Of a stretch of DNA of 64,000 nt, positions 33,491-44,534 are shown piece by piece. The translations under genes and the position numbers were made by a program. The stretch lies in NCBI RefSeq assembly GCF_017562075.2, contig NC_054082.1:62520322-62584321 (forward strand). Reading direction: 5' to 3'. The notes under the pieces were generated by a model that saw nothing but the letters and a program-made list of their open reading frames with translations, was not told the origin of the DNA and ran no database searches. This DNA comes from Anopheles merus. Taxonomy: Eukaryota > Arthropoda > Insecta > Diptera > Culicidae. Numbering within the stretch: the stretch's first letter is position 1; each line of letters starts with the position of its first letter.

Positions 33491-34399
33491 ATGGCCGGTA
33501 TCTGTTCCGCCTGTGCCAATGATATCGTAGTTGCTGATCGCGTTGTGAAGTGTCAGGGTTGGTGCAACTCTGAGTTTCACTTCTCATGCAGCGGACTTTC
33601 TGAGGAGCTGAATACGACAATTGAGTCCTGTGCACAACTTTTTTGGGCCTGTAAGGCCTGTGTGAAGTTTCGTAAGGATCCGCGTACGGCCGTCTTGAGG
33701 TCTTCCACCCCCTACACCCACACTTCTGCCGACCTATCGTCCAGCATAGCCGACCTTAAAGCGGGCCTCCGTAGCGAGCTGTCACATACCACAGCCATTA
33801 AGTTAGAGCTTCTGGAAGTTTTAAAGGCGGAGATCCGTTCCTGCTTGCGATTGACGCATGCCGCCACCGATTTACCGTCTCAACGGCCCATTCAACACAA
33901 TTCAGCGCCTAAATTGTTTAATTCAGTGGTCAAAAATATCCCTGGTACTATTACACCCACACTACAACAGTATCCATCATTAGCCGCTTCTCTTAGTGTG
34001 AGTGCGAACGAACCGTCATCCTTCACCAATATGCCACCAGTTTACAACCCGCAAACACCACTACTCAGAGGATCGGGATCGCCGCTCGATTCTGACACAC
34101 TAGACACCATCCCACACACTGATACGCGAATGTGGCTATTCTTTACGCGTTTCTCCCCATCGGTTACCACTGAGCAGATTTCTCTCATGGTGCAAGTACG
34201 TCTAGCAATCGATAAGCGGGATGTGTTTGTACACCGTCTGACGAAGCTTGGTGCCGACACTAGTACACTCTCATTTATCTCATTTAAGGTGGGCATACCA
34301 GCCACTCTACGCAACAAGACTCTCTCACCTGAGACATGGCCCTCTGCTCTTACCTACCGAGAGTTCCGTGACTATCGGACCAATAATTATAACACCTAA
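33491..34399 (+). CDS. CR1-like element B ORF1 (PHD finger plus C-terminal nucleic-acid-binding-like domain)
   Basis: 302 residues from the ATG at 33491. This start places the zinc finger at the N-terminus as in the copies at 1-432 and 47785; an in-frame ATG at 33365 would add 42 unconserved residues. PHD pattern C5, C8, C21, W24-C25, H30, C33, W52-x-C54-x2-C57. The middle is low-complexity Ser/Thr/Pro. The C-terminal ~85 residues (WLFFTRFSPSVTTEQISLMV, VHRLTKLGADTSTLSFISFK) look like the RRM-like domain found in ORF1 of several non-LTR elements. The protein is expected to bind element RNA in a ribonucleoprotein particle. No inactivating change is visible. Confidence 0.8.
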   Translation: MAGICSACANDIVVADRVVKCQGWCNSEFHFSCSGLSEELNTTIESCAQLFWACKACVKFRKDPRTAVLRSSTPYTHTSADLSSSIADLKAGLRSELSHTTAIKLELLEVLKAEIRSCLRLTHAATDLPSQRPIQHNSAPKLFNSVVKNIPGTITPTLQQYPSLAASLSVSANEPSSFTNMPPVYNPQTPLLRGSGSPLDSDTLDTIPHTDTRMWLFFTRFSPSVTTEQISLMVQVRLAIDKRDVFVHRLTKLGADTSTLSFISFKVGIPATLRNKTLSPETWPSALTYREFRDYRTNNYNT

Positions 34400-34426
34400 A
34401 CCTGTGCAACAACTGATACAAATTCG

Positions 34427-37400
34427 ATGCTCGATCAAAACGTTACCCTCGCTACCGACACTTATCATAATCCTCTCTCACATTCTGGAGGGAGTGCCCC
34501 GATACCAACCACTACAACAGATACGCTCGCACAGCCCGTTACGATTTCCTCACCTATCATGACCACTACAGATACAGCTTTGTTTACAAACGAACCACAT
34601 CAAGACCTTTTTGAGCGAATGCTTGTTACCACCACACCTACCAGGTCACCTCCCGAATGCTTAGCCGCTCCTAAAAAACGACCGAAGCGAAACGCTAAAC
34701 GGACTGATGAATCTGCTGACGCTGGCCCGTCAGATGAATAGCAATCTTGCACTGCATCCGGCGATGCACCTCGTTCAGCTCATCCAAGTCTCTCTATCTA
34801 CTACCAAAATGTACGTGGTCTACGAACGAAAACTACAAATCTTCGCCTGGCGCTATCAGAATCTGAATATGATTTTATCATCCTCACAGAGACTTGGCTT
34901 ACTTAGTCCATACCTTCTTCGCTCCTCACTGACAATCATTATCATATCTACAGGTGCGATAGGAATCTTTCCAACAGTGCCCTCTCACGCGGTGGGGGTG
35001 TTTTAATTGCATGTTCCTCTTCAATACCGACATGTGAAATCGCATCGCCTAATACCATACTGGAACAACTTTGGATCAAAACATTGCTACCAGGTGTCTC
35101 TCTTTACATCTGCGTTGTTTACTTTCCGCCTAGTCTTGCGAATAACCCTGCAGTGATAAACGCTTTACATGATAGTGTACGTGAAATTTGAAGCTGCATT
35201 AAAGAGAACGATTTATTATACGTCTTCGGAGATTTCAAGAAACCTGATATCAGATGGGAGCTGACTAATACATCAGAAGCCACCGATTGCTCTCCATGTT
35301 ATTATGTCATGCATTATGCACCTTTATGCAATTCCGTGGCTAATACCAATTTCGTTGATGGGTTGTATAGTTGCGGTTTATTTCAGTTGAGTGGTATTGC
35401 TAATCAATCTGGGCGTCAATTGGATCTGGTCTTCGCAAACCTTGCCGCAACCAATATTTTGTGCGACTCAATCACACCTCTGTACTCTGTGAAAGGTACT
35501 TCGGCTCTAGTGAACTCCCTCGCATACGTAACACACTGTAGTATTCCACTTCTCAGTGAGGACTTTCATCATCCTTCATTGGATATGATGATTTATAATC
35601 CCGCACAATTATCCCACACCACCAACAGTCACACTCGCAGTACAGTCAATAGAAATTTTTTCAAAACGAATGTGGAACGTATGAATTCTCTTATTGTGTC
35701 GTTTGACCGCAATTTTGACTGCTCCAACTTTGCCACTATCGACGAAGCCACCGATTTCTTTAGCGTTTTTATGCGCTCAGCGATTAACTCCTACGTTCCT
35801 GTTGCTCAACGAAAGTCTGGCCCCGATTGGTCTAATGCATCTTTAAGACGGTTGAAAAAAGTAAAATCTAAAGCCTACGCGGATTACAGTAGAACGAGAT
35901 CATCGCTGCATAGGATAATTTTCTTCGATGCACTGAACAATTATCGTCGACAAAATCGTGTACTCTACCGCTCTTTCATTCGCCGTACTGAAAGGCAGCT
36001 GTTTTCTAAGCCGACACAGTTCTGGAGCTTCTGGAACAAACGGCGCAATATAAGAAGTATCCCTCCGTCAATGAGCTACAATAGCGAAACTAGTATCGAT
36101 ACATCCGATATCTGCAACACTTTCGCCAATCGTTTCGCTGATGCATTCACCCTTCCTGTTCACAATCCTAACACACTAGCTGAGGCCACTCGCAATACTC
36201 CATCGGATGCTATCGATTTTATTATACCCACAATTGACGAAGCATTAGTTGCGCGCACACTCAGCGATATAAAACCATCTACATCATCTGGACCTGACAA
36301 TATTCCCGCATACATTTTGAAGCACTGCCGTCAATCACTCGCACCCATTCTTGCCAAAATATTTAATGATTCCCTTATGCGTGGCACGTATCCTGCGTCC
36401 TGGAAACACGCGCGAATGGTTCCTATCCATTAAAAAGGCAGTCGACTTCATGCTTGCAATTATCGTGGCATTGTTTCCCTATGCGCTTGTGCAAAGGTGT
36501 TAGAGCTCATTCTATACAATCCGCTACTCACAGCAGCTCAAAACTATATGAGCCCTAGTCAGCATGGATTTCTCCCAAGGAGATCTTCCACCACAAATCT
36601 TGCTGAATTTGTTGGTTTCTGCTTCGACCACATGGATCGTGGTACTCAAGTTGAAGCAGTATATATCGACTTCAGGGCTGCGTTCGATAGTATCTCTCAT
36701 GATATTCTACTCTCGAAGCTAATAAAACTCGGTTTCCTGGACTGGCAAATCACCTGGCTGCGTTCATACTTAACTGGTCGTTTGTACTACATAAGCATAG
36801 GATCTCATCGCTCTCACTCCTTCACCAGCTCCTCCGGAGTGCCTCAAGGGAGTAACTTGGGACCGCTACTCTTCCTCATCTATATAAATGACCTATCTTT
36901 TGTTTTACCGCCAGGCCAACACCTAATGTACGCTGACGACGTAAAAATATTCGCTCCAGTTAGAAACGACAGTGACTGTGTACGCCTTCAAATGATCCTT
37001 GAGAATCTCGACAGCTGGTGCAGCAGAAACGCGCTCCAAGTGTGTGCTGATAAATATCAGTGTATATCATTCAGCAGAGCCCGTTACCCTATCTCATTTA
37101 CATACACTATGCTCAACACGGCTTTGGTTCGCACGACATGTATCCGTGATCTGGGGGTGCTACTCGACCAGAAGCTGTCATTTCGCCCTCACATTGACAG
37201 CGTTGTTGCGAAGGGAAATCAGCTACTCGGTCTAATTACGCGGATCTGTAGCGAGTTTACCGATCCCATGTGCGTCAAGTCGATCTTCTGTGCCATCGTA
37301 AGGTCGTGCTTGGAGTACTGCTGCCCGATCTGGTGCCCGTTTGGCGTTGGTGACATCAATCGCCTCGAAGCCATTCAACGGAGACTCACCAGGTACGCGG

Positions 37401-37756
37401 TTAGACTCCTTCCATGGCAATCCCACCACGCTCGGCCCTCCTACCATCAGCGGTGTCTGCTTCTCGGACTTGAACCACTCTGCTCTCGACGTAAAAACGC
37501 CCAATGCCTTTTCATATTCCGGCTCCTTAACGGAGAGATCGACTCCCCGGCATTACTAGCCAGCATCAATTTGTTCGCTCCCTGTCGGATTCTTAGATCC
37601 AATTTCCATCTCCGTGTACCGCGTACCCGCAACAACCATAGCCAGGGACACCCTATTATACGTATGTCCCTCGAGTTCAATGAAGTGTTAGATTTGTTCG
37701 ATTTTAGTATGTCTACTTCCACGTTCAAGGAGAAATTGCGTCTACGTCACATTTAA
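34427..37756 (+). pseudogene. CR1-like element B ORF2 (endonuclease and reverse transcriptase)
   Basis: One continuous frame of 1110 codons interrupted only by four nonsense codons: TAG 34739, TAG 34904, TGA 35189 and TAA 36431. No frameshift was found. Domains: AP endonuclease (YYQNVRGLRTK, FIILTETWL, YRCDRN, GGGVLIACSS, LYVFGDF) up to about 35460. A linker follows with LRRLKKVKSKAY, then RT (SGPDNIPAYI, ACNYRGIVSLCA, SPSQHGFLPRRSSTTNL, VYIDFRAAFDSISH, SSGVPQGSNLGPLLF, catalytic LMYADDVKIFAP near 36929). The C-terminal region has EYCCPIWCP and RRLTRYAVRLLPWQ. ORF2 starts 28 bp after ORF1. Confidence 0.85.
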
Positions 37757-37913
37757 TGTTTGCTTATAACTAGAGGTTTATTTATATGCTCCTTAATTTA
37801 ATTATAAGGTTGCCGATTAGACACGCTGGTCCGTCGGTTTATATATGAAATAAATAAAAAAATAAATAAACATTGTGCTCCGCCTGCGGTTGTTGTGACC
37901 CCTCACTGTGCAG

Positions 37914-38470
37914 TAGTGATGGGTAATCCGGAGCGGAGTCATGGATCAACTCCGACTCCGGTGCGCAAAATATGACTCCGACTCCGGATCACAACAGGAT
38001 TCAACTCCGGATTCAACTCCGGATCAGTCCGGATCACTCCGGATTACTCCGGATCACTCCGGATTACTCCGGATCACTCCGGATCACTCCGGATCACTCC
38101 GGATTACTCCGGATCACTCTGGATCACTCCGGATCACTCCGGATCACTCCGGATAACTCCGGATCACTCCGGAACACTCCGGATTACTCCGGATCACTCC
38201 GGATCACTCCGGATCACTCCGGATCACTCCAGATCACTCCGGATCACTCCAGATCACTCCGGATCACTCCGGATCACTCCGGATCACTCCGGATCACTCC
38301 GGATCACTCCGGATCAGTCCGGATCAGTCCGGATCAGTCCGGATCAGTTTTCATACATATTCGATGTACGACTTGAAAGTCATTGAACTCATCAAGAATT
38401 GTCTAAACGATAATGGACAGTCATTCCGAATCCGGAGTAATCCGGACTCGGAGTCGATGAGTCCGAGGGT
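37914..38470 (+). mobile_element. hAT-like MITE carrying a 10 bp satellite, right end missing
   Basis: The left end TAGTGATGGGTAATCCGGAGC is a hAT-type terminus, followed by GGAGTCATGGATCAACTCCG. A long array of 10 bp units follows, then CCGAATCCGGAGTAATCCGG and GGACTCGGAGTC. A matching CCCATCACTA right end is absent, and the sequence passes directly into the endonuclease frame of CR1-like element C at about 38475. Confidence 0.55.
37985..38347. repeat. ~36-copy tandem array of a 10 bp unit (CCGGATCACT)
   Basis: Units are CCGGATCACT with variants CCGGATTACT, CCAGATCACT and CCGGATCAGT; the last five or so units are the CAGT type. Because 10 is not a multiple of 3, the plus frames all read the same repeating peptide (SGSLRITPDH), which is why a false ORF appears. 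The unit contains the palindrome TCCGGA. Confidence 0.95.
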
Positions 38471-38474
38471 TTTC

Positions 38475-41321
38475 CCGAGGTAAGAGGATTGTGCACGAAA
38501 CTAGACGAGTTATGCCTCTCACTATCTGAGCTTGATTTGGATGTGTTGGTGTTAACTGAAACATGGCTCGATGGCTCAATTCCGTCCTCTCTTATCTCGG
38601 AGGATGCGTATGTCATCTATCGATGCGACCGAAATTCTCTCAACAGTAACCGCTGTCGTGGTGGTGGTGTACTCATTGCCTGCTCTTCCATGCTGAACAC
38701 GTCAACTTTATCACTGCCGTTTGACTCGCTGGAGTCTGTTTGGGCAATTGTTAAGCTTCAAAACCTTCAATCTATATCGGTGCCGTTTACATCCCACCCG
38801 ATCTGCGTTCTTCCGAAGAAGTCCTTGGCGATTTGCATGAGAGTGTTAGTTTCGTTGCTGGCAAACTTAAACCAAATGATCTTATGGTGTTACTTGGTGA
38901 TTTTAATTCACCATCACTCTCCTGGCTACCGTCGGCATTGCGCGTTAATCAATTCATTCCTACTGGTGTATCTCGTGAAAATGTTTCTCTGCTTGATAGA
39001 ATGTCGGTAAACGGTTTGTTGCAATTATCTGGCATAAAAAATATACGCGGAAGACAATTGGACTTTCTATTTGCCAATGCTGCTTTCTTGGAGCGCTGCT
39101 CCCCCGTCATAGCTTCACCTGTTCCACTCGTCGCGCTAGACAATCATCATCCTGCTCTTGAGACAAGTGTGCTCCTTGCGCACTCTCGCCCTGCATCCTC
39201 TTTACGAATACCTACGGCGCGTATGTTCAATTTTAGGAAGCTGAACTACCAAAAGCTTCATCGTATTTTAGCTGATACCGATTGGTCCTTTATTAATGCT
39301 GACTGTGACATAAATCAAGCTGTAGCTGCGTTTCCTAATGTAATCACTTCCGCCTTCCCTTCCTGCTGTCCGCTCCTTAACCCGCTCCTAATCCTAAGTG
39401 GTCGAACCGAGCTTTACGTCTATTAAAATCCGACAAAAACCGCGCTCAACGCGCCTACCGTTTAAATAGTACTTACTTAACACAATCTTTGTGTATATAA
39501 ATATGCGGCTAAGGCTTATAGTCTTCTTAATCGTCAACTGTATCGTCATCTGTCCTCTGCTACGTCCAATCCCGATATATGTAACCTGTTTGCCAAACAT
39601 TTCTCTAGTGTATTTGTCGATCCCAGTTCTTTTAAGGTTCCTTTGGACGTAGGCTTGTCTTACACGCCCTCTGATGTGATATCATGTAATTCAGTCGTTG
39701 TAAGCGAAAGCCTAGTAAAATCTGCTTTATCCAAACTTAAAACTTCGTTTTAACCATGGCATCCCTGCCTGGTTTTGAAAAAAAATGTGGCAATACCCTC
39801 ACTCCTATTCTCACTCGTCTTTTTTCTCGCTCGCTTAGTGTAGGGATTTGTCCTAGTCAATGGAAACTAGCTTGGCTTGTTCCCATTCATAAGAAAGGTG
39901 ATCGCACACTAGCATCAAACTACAGAGGCATTTCTATTATTTGTGCATGTTCTAAAATCCTCGAGTCAATTGTCCATTTATCTGTAATGCCTTGTGTAAA
40001 AAAATATATTTCTACGGAGCAACACGGCTTTGTGCCCCATCGCTCAGTGTCCACCAACCTAATATGTTTTTTTGTCTTCTGAACCTGTCTAGTGGTAAGC
40101 AAGTAGACACTGTCTGTACCGATTTCAAAGCGGCATTTGACAGTATACCTCTATGATTATTTGTTGCTAAGCTTCGAAAATTAGGTTTCGGTGGCTCTAT
40201 ATTGCCGTGGTTCAACTCCTATCTTGAGAATTGTTAATATGTAGTTAAAATCTGTGGCTCTTTCTCTGATGTTTTCTTAGTTCGTCGGGTGTCCAACAAG
40301 GTAGTGTCCTTAGTCCCTTACTGTTCATTCTCTTCCTCAATTACTGTACTTCGATCCTTCCTCCTAACGGCTTCTTGCTATATGCGAATGACGTTAAAAA
40401 TTTTCTTCCTGTATCTTCTACAGCTGATTGTCTAGTCCTTCAATCCTGGCTCTGTAAATTCTCTACACGGTGTGCTTCTAACGGTTTAGTCCTGTGTCCT
40501 GAAAAATGTTCTGTCTTGTCTTTCTTCTGATCCTCTACAAGTACAACTCATGCTTATAGTGTCTGTGATGCCCCTATTCCCCGTGTGTCCTTGTCTAAGG
40601 ATCTTGGCGTCTTCTTTGCCCGAGTCTCTCTTTCAAAGAGCACACGGACACGGATGTCATCAACAAGGCCAACAAAAGTCTTGGTTATATTTGTCGCATG
40701 TCCACGGAAATTCGTGATCCTTTTTGTCTTAAGTCCCTTTATTGTTGTTGGGTCCGTTCCGTACTAGAAAATGCCTGTGTCAAACTATCTCCTGGTCTCC
40801 TGTCAAACTATCTCTGCTCCAAAGGATTGAGAGGATCCAGAGACGTTTTACAAGCATCGTATTTCGTAGGTCGCTGGGTCATCACTCTATTCCGCTTCCT
40901 TCGTATGGCGATAGATGCACTCTATTAGGCCTTGCCAAGCTGGAGCACCGCCTCTCGGTCGCTCAGGCTTCTTTCGTTGCTGGCATATTGCTCAATACGA
41001 TTGATACTCCTTCCCTTCTATCGCGCTTACATTTGTATGCACCTTGTCGCACCCTACGTTATCGTTTTCGTCTCCAGTTACCTATATGTCGTACACGTTT
41101 TACTCGCAATGAGCCTTTTGTAAGAGCTATGTCGTCTTTTAATAGTACTTCAGATCTGTTCGATTTCAACCTATCCTATCCTGTCTACCGATCCCGTCTT
41201 CGCTCCTTTTCCGTACTATAAACTCCTTCCAACTCCTTCGCGAATAATTGTATACTATAGTCAGTAAGCACTATTGATGTAACCCAACGTGGCCGAGCAA
41301 TTAATAAAATAAAATAAAATA
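38475..41321 (+). mobile_element. CR1-like element C, heavily decayed
   Basis: Endonuclease: VRGLCTKLDELCLSLSELDLD, VLVLTETWLDGSIPSSL, YRCDRN, GGGVLIACSS, then a frame change to DLMVLLGDFNSPSLSWLPS and QLDFLFANAA. The RT follows in scraps: VPIHKKGDRTLASNYRGIS (39880-39945), TEQHGFVPHRSVSTNL (40014), TDFKAAFDSIP (40120), CSVLSF (40510), RIERIQRRFTSIVF (40830) and FNSTSDLFDFNLSYPVYRSRL near 41200. Several frameshifts and deletions are present. The 3' end is a (TAAAA)n tail at 41300-41321, after which RTE-like element A resumes. Confidence 0.8.
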
Positions 41322-41357
41322 AAATATGCGGCTTTGAAGTCTATGAAGAAATGGTAT
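41322..41357 (-). mobile_element. RTE-like element A, third piece
   Basis: ATGCGGCTTTGAAGTCTATG and AAGAAATGGTAT match 57625-57656 of RTE copy B. Copia copy 2 starts immediately after, and RTE sequence resumes at 46372 with GGTAT duplicated. Confidence 0.8.
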
Positions 41358-41557
41358 TGTTAAAACAACGACGAAAAGCAAACCATCAACCGAGAGAAAT
41401 GTAACGCGACGAACTTTGAACTAAACGACCAAGCTTCGATGTTAATTCTTTTATTCCTGAGACGCAACTGTACAAGTTCACAATTTTCGATCGCTTATAT
41501 ACTACCGTACGCCAGTACTGTCAAACCCAAACAACAAAACGTTGCTTATTCTTAACA

Positions 41558-42474
41558 CTCCTCCTCAACGTTTCGACATGTAAAATTCAAGTATTTAGAC
41601 ATATTTACATGTTTGATCGCACCTAAAGGTTTGGTCAGAATGTCCGCTTTCATTTCTGCACTTGGGCAGTACCTGATCTGAACTACATTATTGTCTATTA
41701 AACCTTTGACAAAGAAAATTTTAGTCTCAATGTGTTTTGATCGTCTTGTGCATCTACCCGATTCCGCGAAACTAATACATGCTTGATTGTCTTCATATAT
41801 CACCGTAGGTTCGTTAACTGACTCACCCATATCATTTAATAAACGTCTAAGCCAAATTATCTCCTGACATACTTCAGTTAATGAACAGTATTCAGCCTCC
41901 ATTGAAGACAAACTTACACTAGTTTGGCGTCTACTTGCCCATGATATTACTCCTCCTGCATAAAATACTACGAATCCTGTTGTAGATTTCCTTGAGCTCA
42001 TATCACCTGCCCAATCAGCGTCTGAGAAGGCTTCCAACTTTTGATTACTTGTCCCTCCAAGATTCAAACACCAATCCTTTGTGCCTTTTAGATATCTGAC
42101 TACACGTTTTGCAGCAACCCAGTCCTTTTCCGTGGGTTCATTAAACTTTCTGCCAAGAAATCCTACACTAGCGGAAATATCTGGCCTAGCGCAATTAGCA
42201 ATAAACATCAGACTTCCAACAACGCTTCTATATTTTGTACTTTCCGTCAGCATTTTACTTGGGTTTTCATCACGTAAAAATCCTACGTCCATTGGAGTTT
42301 TAGTTATATTTGCATTTTCTAAACCCAATTTTGAAATGAGACCTTCTATATGTGTTTTAGCACTCAAACTAAAAAAACCTTTATCATTTATAATCACCTG
42401 AATTCCTAAAAAATGTTTTACGTCGCCTAGCATTTTAATCGCAAAATGTTTCTTTAATTCTCTGAAAACCTTAG
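41558..42474 (-). pseudogene. Copia copy 2, RT end and RNase H
   Basis: Uninterrupted frame from VFRELKKHFAIKMLGDVKHFLG through MFIANCARPDISASVGFLGR and the RNase H (FSDADWAGD, SMEAEY, YEDNQACISF, ADILTKPL) to the stop. It is cut off on its N-terminal side by the insertion at 42475. It shows the sequence that copy 1 has lost near 28932. Confidence 0.85.
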
Positions 42475-42721
42475 TGTTGTGGACAGACCGCTGCCTCATC
42501 CTGAGGGCTCACTGTTGACAGCAGGGCTGTCATCCTGTGACGTCCTCAGTGAGGATCGCGGCGCGAGAAGGACCAGCCGTCTTCTCCCCGCATTGCGTGT
42601 TATTGTGTGGTATTATTTATTGTTGTAAACGGTTGAACATATACCAAAGATAGTGATAAAATACATATTCTGTTTGTGCCGTACACCACCGTCTTCATGT
42701 TTGTTTTGTGCGGACACAACA
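42475..42721 (+). repeat. Non-autonomous element copy 1, 5' LTR
   Basis: TGTTGTGG...CACAACA, 247 bp, preceded by CTTAG. The right half is AT-rich with a TATTATTTATTG stretch; a promoter is possible but not shown. Confidence 0.9.
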
Positions 42722-43691
42722 GTGGCGACGAGGATGGGATCCTCCTCGCGTAGGTGGGGATCCTACAACGAACCGACGCAGCACGAAGGTCACCATCGCA
42801 CAACCGCCATCGCGCAGGATGGGCTCGCTCGAGCTTGCGCGAAGCCCCAGGATCCTCACTCCGCTGCAGCACTATACCGGACAAAGCGAGGGGACATTCC
42901 GCTTTGGACCGTCGTCACACGGCATCACCGCCGCCCGCTGCAGCGTCATCGGACACACTGGTGCAGTATTGTCGTGCGCGGCATCAGGGCCGCCCTTGCT
43001 GCACCAGCATCATCGTCGAGCCCGGTGAGCAGGCACAGTGCTGAGGCATATCGGCTGCCCCCTGTCCATCTTCATCGCCGGCGCTCCAGCTGCACAGGTG
43101 CATCTCGACGGCGGCACCACTGTCGCCCCTGTGCAGCAACATCGTATGTGTCCCGGGTCACAGTCGTCGTGCGCGGCATCACGGTCGCCCCCTGTGTACC
43201 CTCATCATCATCGTCAACGTCATCATCATCCTGCGCGCCCTGCACAGCAGTTCACCGGCAGCGACATCACGGTCGCCCCTGTACAGCGGTTCCGGCTGAG
43301 CGGTCCAAGCGCGCGCGGCACCACGGCCGCCCCCTGCTCAGCCGCACATCGACGCCCCAACGGCAGCAGCATCCGGAGAGCTGCCTCATCAGCATCATCG
43401 GCGTCCGGTGCAACGTCCTACGGCAACAGCATCATGCTGCAGTTGCACCAACAACAACAACAACAACAACACCACAGCGGCTGCAACGGAACGAGCGAGC
43501 GCAGCACATCGGCTGCCCCCTGTTGCAGCCCGTAACGCTCATCCCGTTCGAGCGTTAGGCACGGAGGCCGGTCAGCACTCTCCCCCGTTTTACACAGCGC
43601 CACTTGAGCCGTACGCTTGCCACGCCGGTTTTAATTACATTAAAACCGCTGCGTTGGCTTAAGCCGTACCGGCTTAATTAAAACGGGGAGA

Positions 43692-43938
43692 TGTTGTGGA
43701 CAGACCGCTGCCTCATCCTGAGGGCTCACTGTTGACAGCAGGGCTGTCATCCTGTGACGTCCTCAGTGAGGATCGCGGCGCGAGAAGGACCAGCCGTCTT
43801 CTCCCCGCATTGCGTGTTATTGTGTGGTATTATTTATTGTTGTAAACGGTTGAACATATACCAAAGATAGTGATAAAATACATATTCTGTTTGTGCCGTA
43901 CACCACCGTCTTCATGTTTGTTTTGTGCGGACACAACA
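43692..43938 (+). repeat. Non-autonomous element copy 1, 3' LTR
   Basis: 247 bp, no difference from the 5' LTR seen by eye. Followed by CTTAG. Confidence 0.9.
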
Positions 43939-43943
43939 CTTAG

Positions 43944-44534
43944 TGATACTGTTTTCATCTTTACATGCGACTAATATATCATCAACATAAACGATTAAGA
44001 ATACATTGGAACGCACAAACAGACAAGGGTCAGCTAGACTTGCCTTGAAATCCAACTTTTCAACTACATTACTAAGAGTAAGATTCCAGCACCTTGCTGA
44101 TTGTTTTAAGCCATAAATGCTCCTCCTCAAAAAACAAACCTTATCTTCTTTTCTGCGTTCTTCATAACCAGGAGGCTGGCGCATATAAATTTCCTCTTCT
44201 AAATTTCCATGAAGGTAGGCTGTCTCAACATCAAAATGTTTTACAACTAAATTATCTCTACCAGCTATCGCTAATAATGTGCGAACAGTATTATATTTGG
44301 TAACCGGCGCAAATGTTTCATCGTAATCCGTACCGTATATTTGATTAAAACCCTGCGCAACTATTCTTGCTTTGAATCGCACTACCTGTCCTTTTTCATC
44401 TTTCTTCATTTTAAACACCCAACGACTCCCAATCGCTTTCTTACCCGCCGGTAAATCCACCAAACACCATGTGTTGTTCTTTTCATGCGATCTTAGCTCA
44501 CAGTCCATAGCCGCTTTCCACGAATTAGAGTTGG
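43944..44534 (-). pseudogene. Copia copy 2, reverse transcriptase first part
   Basis: MDCELRSHEKNNTWCLVDLP, GSRWVFKMKKDEKG, HFDVETAYLHGNLEEEIYMRQ, RSIYGLKQSARCWN and the catalytic LIVYVDDILVACKD. It shows the intact join (AYLHGNLEEEIY) that copy 1 lost near 29436. The frame is cut by the LTR insertion at one end and by the 0.75 kb deletion at 44535. Confidence 0.85.

Larger units (their letters stand above)
33086..37868 (+). mobile_element. CR1-like element B, nearly full length
   Basis: About 4.8 kb: 5' UTR (from roughly 33086; exact start uncertain), intact ORF1, ORF2 with four nonsense codons, and a 3' UTR ending in an A/T-rich (AAATA)-type tail at 37868. Together with the hAT-like repeat and element C it fills the gap between RTE-A pieces 33073 and 41322. 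ATAGCGGCT near 33087 and ATGCGGCTT at 41322 may be remnants of a target duplication for the whole block. Confidence 0.8.
42475..43938 (+). mobile_element. Non-autonomous GC-rich LTR element, copy 1 (intact ends)
   Basis: LTRs at 42475-42721 and 43692-43938 (247 bp each) appear identical. The target duplication CTTAG is at 42470-42474 and 43939-43943, inside Copia copy 2. The primer site TGGCGACGAGGATGGGAT at 42723-42740 is complementary to the 3' end of tRNA-Ser(GCU). The purine tract CGGGGAGA is just before the right LTR. The 970 bp interior is GC-rich, with no gag or pol domain. It has repeated GGCATCAC...CGCCCC motifs and a (CAA)n run near 43450. It presumably depends on proteins of another LTR element. 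The LTR identity suggests a very recent insertion. Confidence 0.9.

Noticed and set aside
37985..38347. CRISPR-like array
   Set aside because: Units are contiguous 10 bp repeats without spacers, in a eukaryotic genome.
37941..38376. Ser-Gly-Ser-Leu-Arg-Ile-Thr-Pro-Asp-His repeat protein
   Set aside because: The 10 bp satellite unit reads the same peptide in every plus frame; no start context or flanking coding sequence supports a gene.
42653..43558. 301-codon and overlapping frames in the non-autonomous LTR element
   Set aside because: They start inside the LTR, show no gag, pol or other domain, and overlap open frames in other registers, as expected from GC-rich DNA with few stops.
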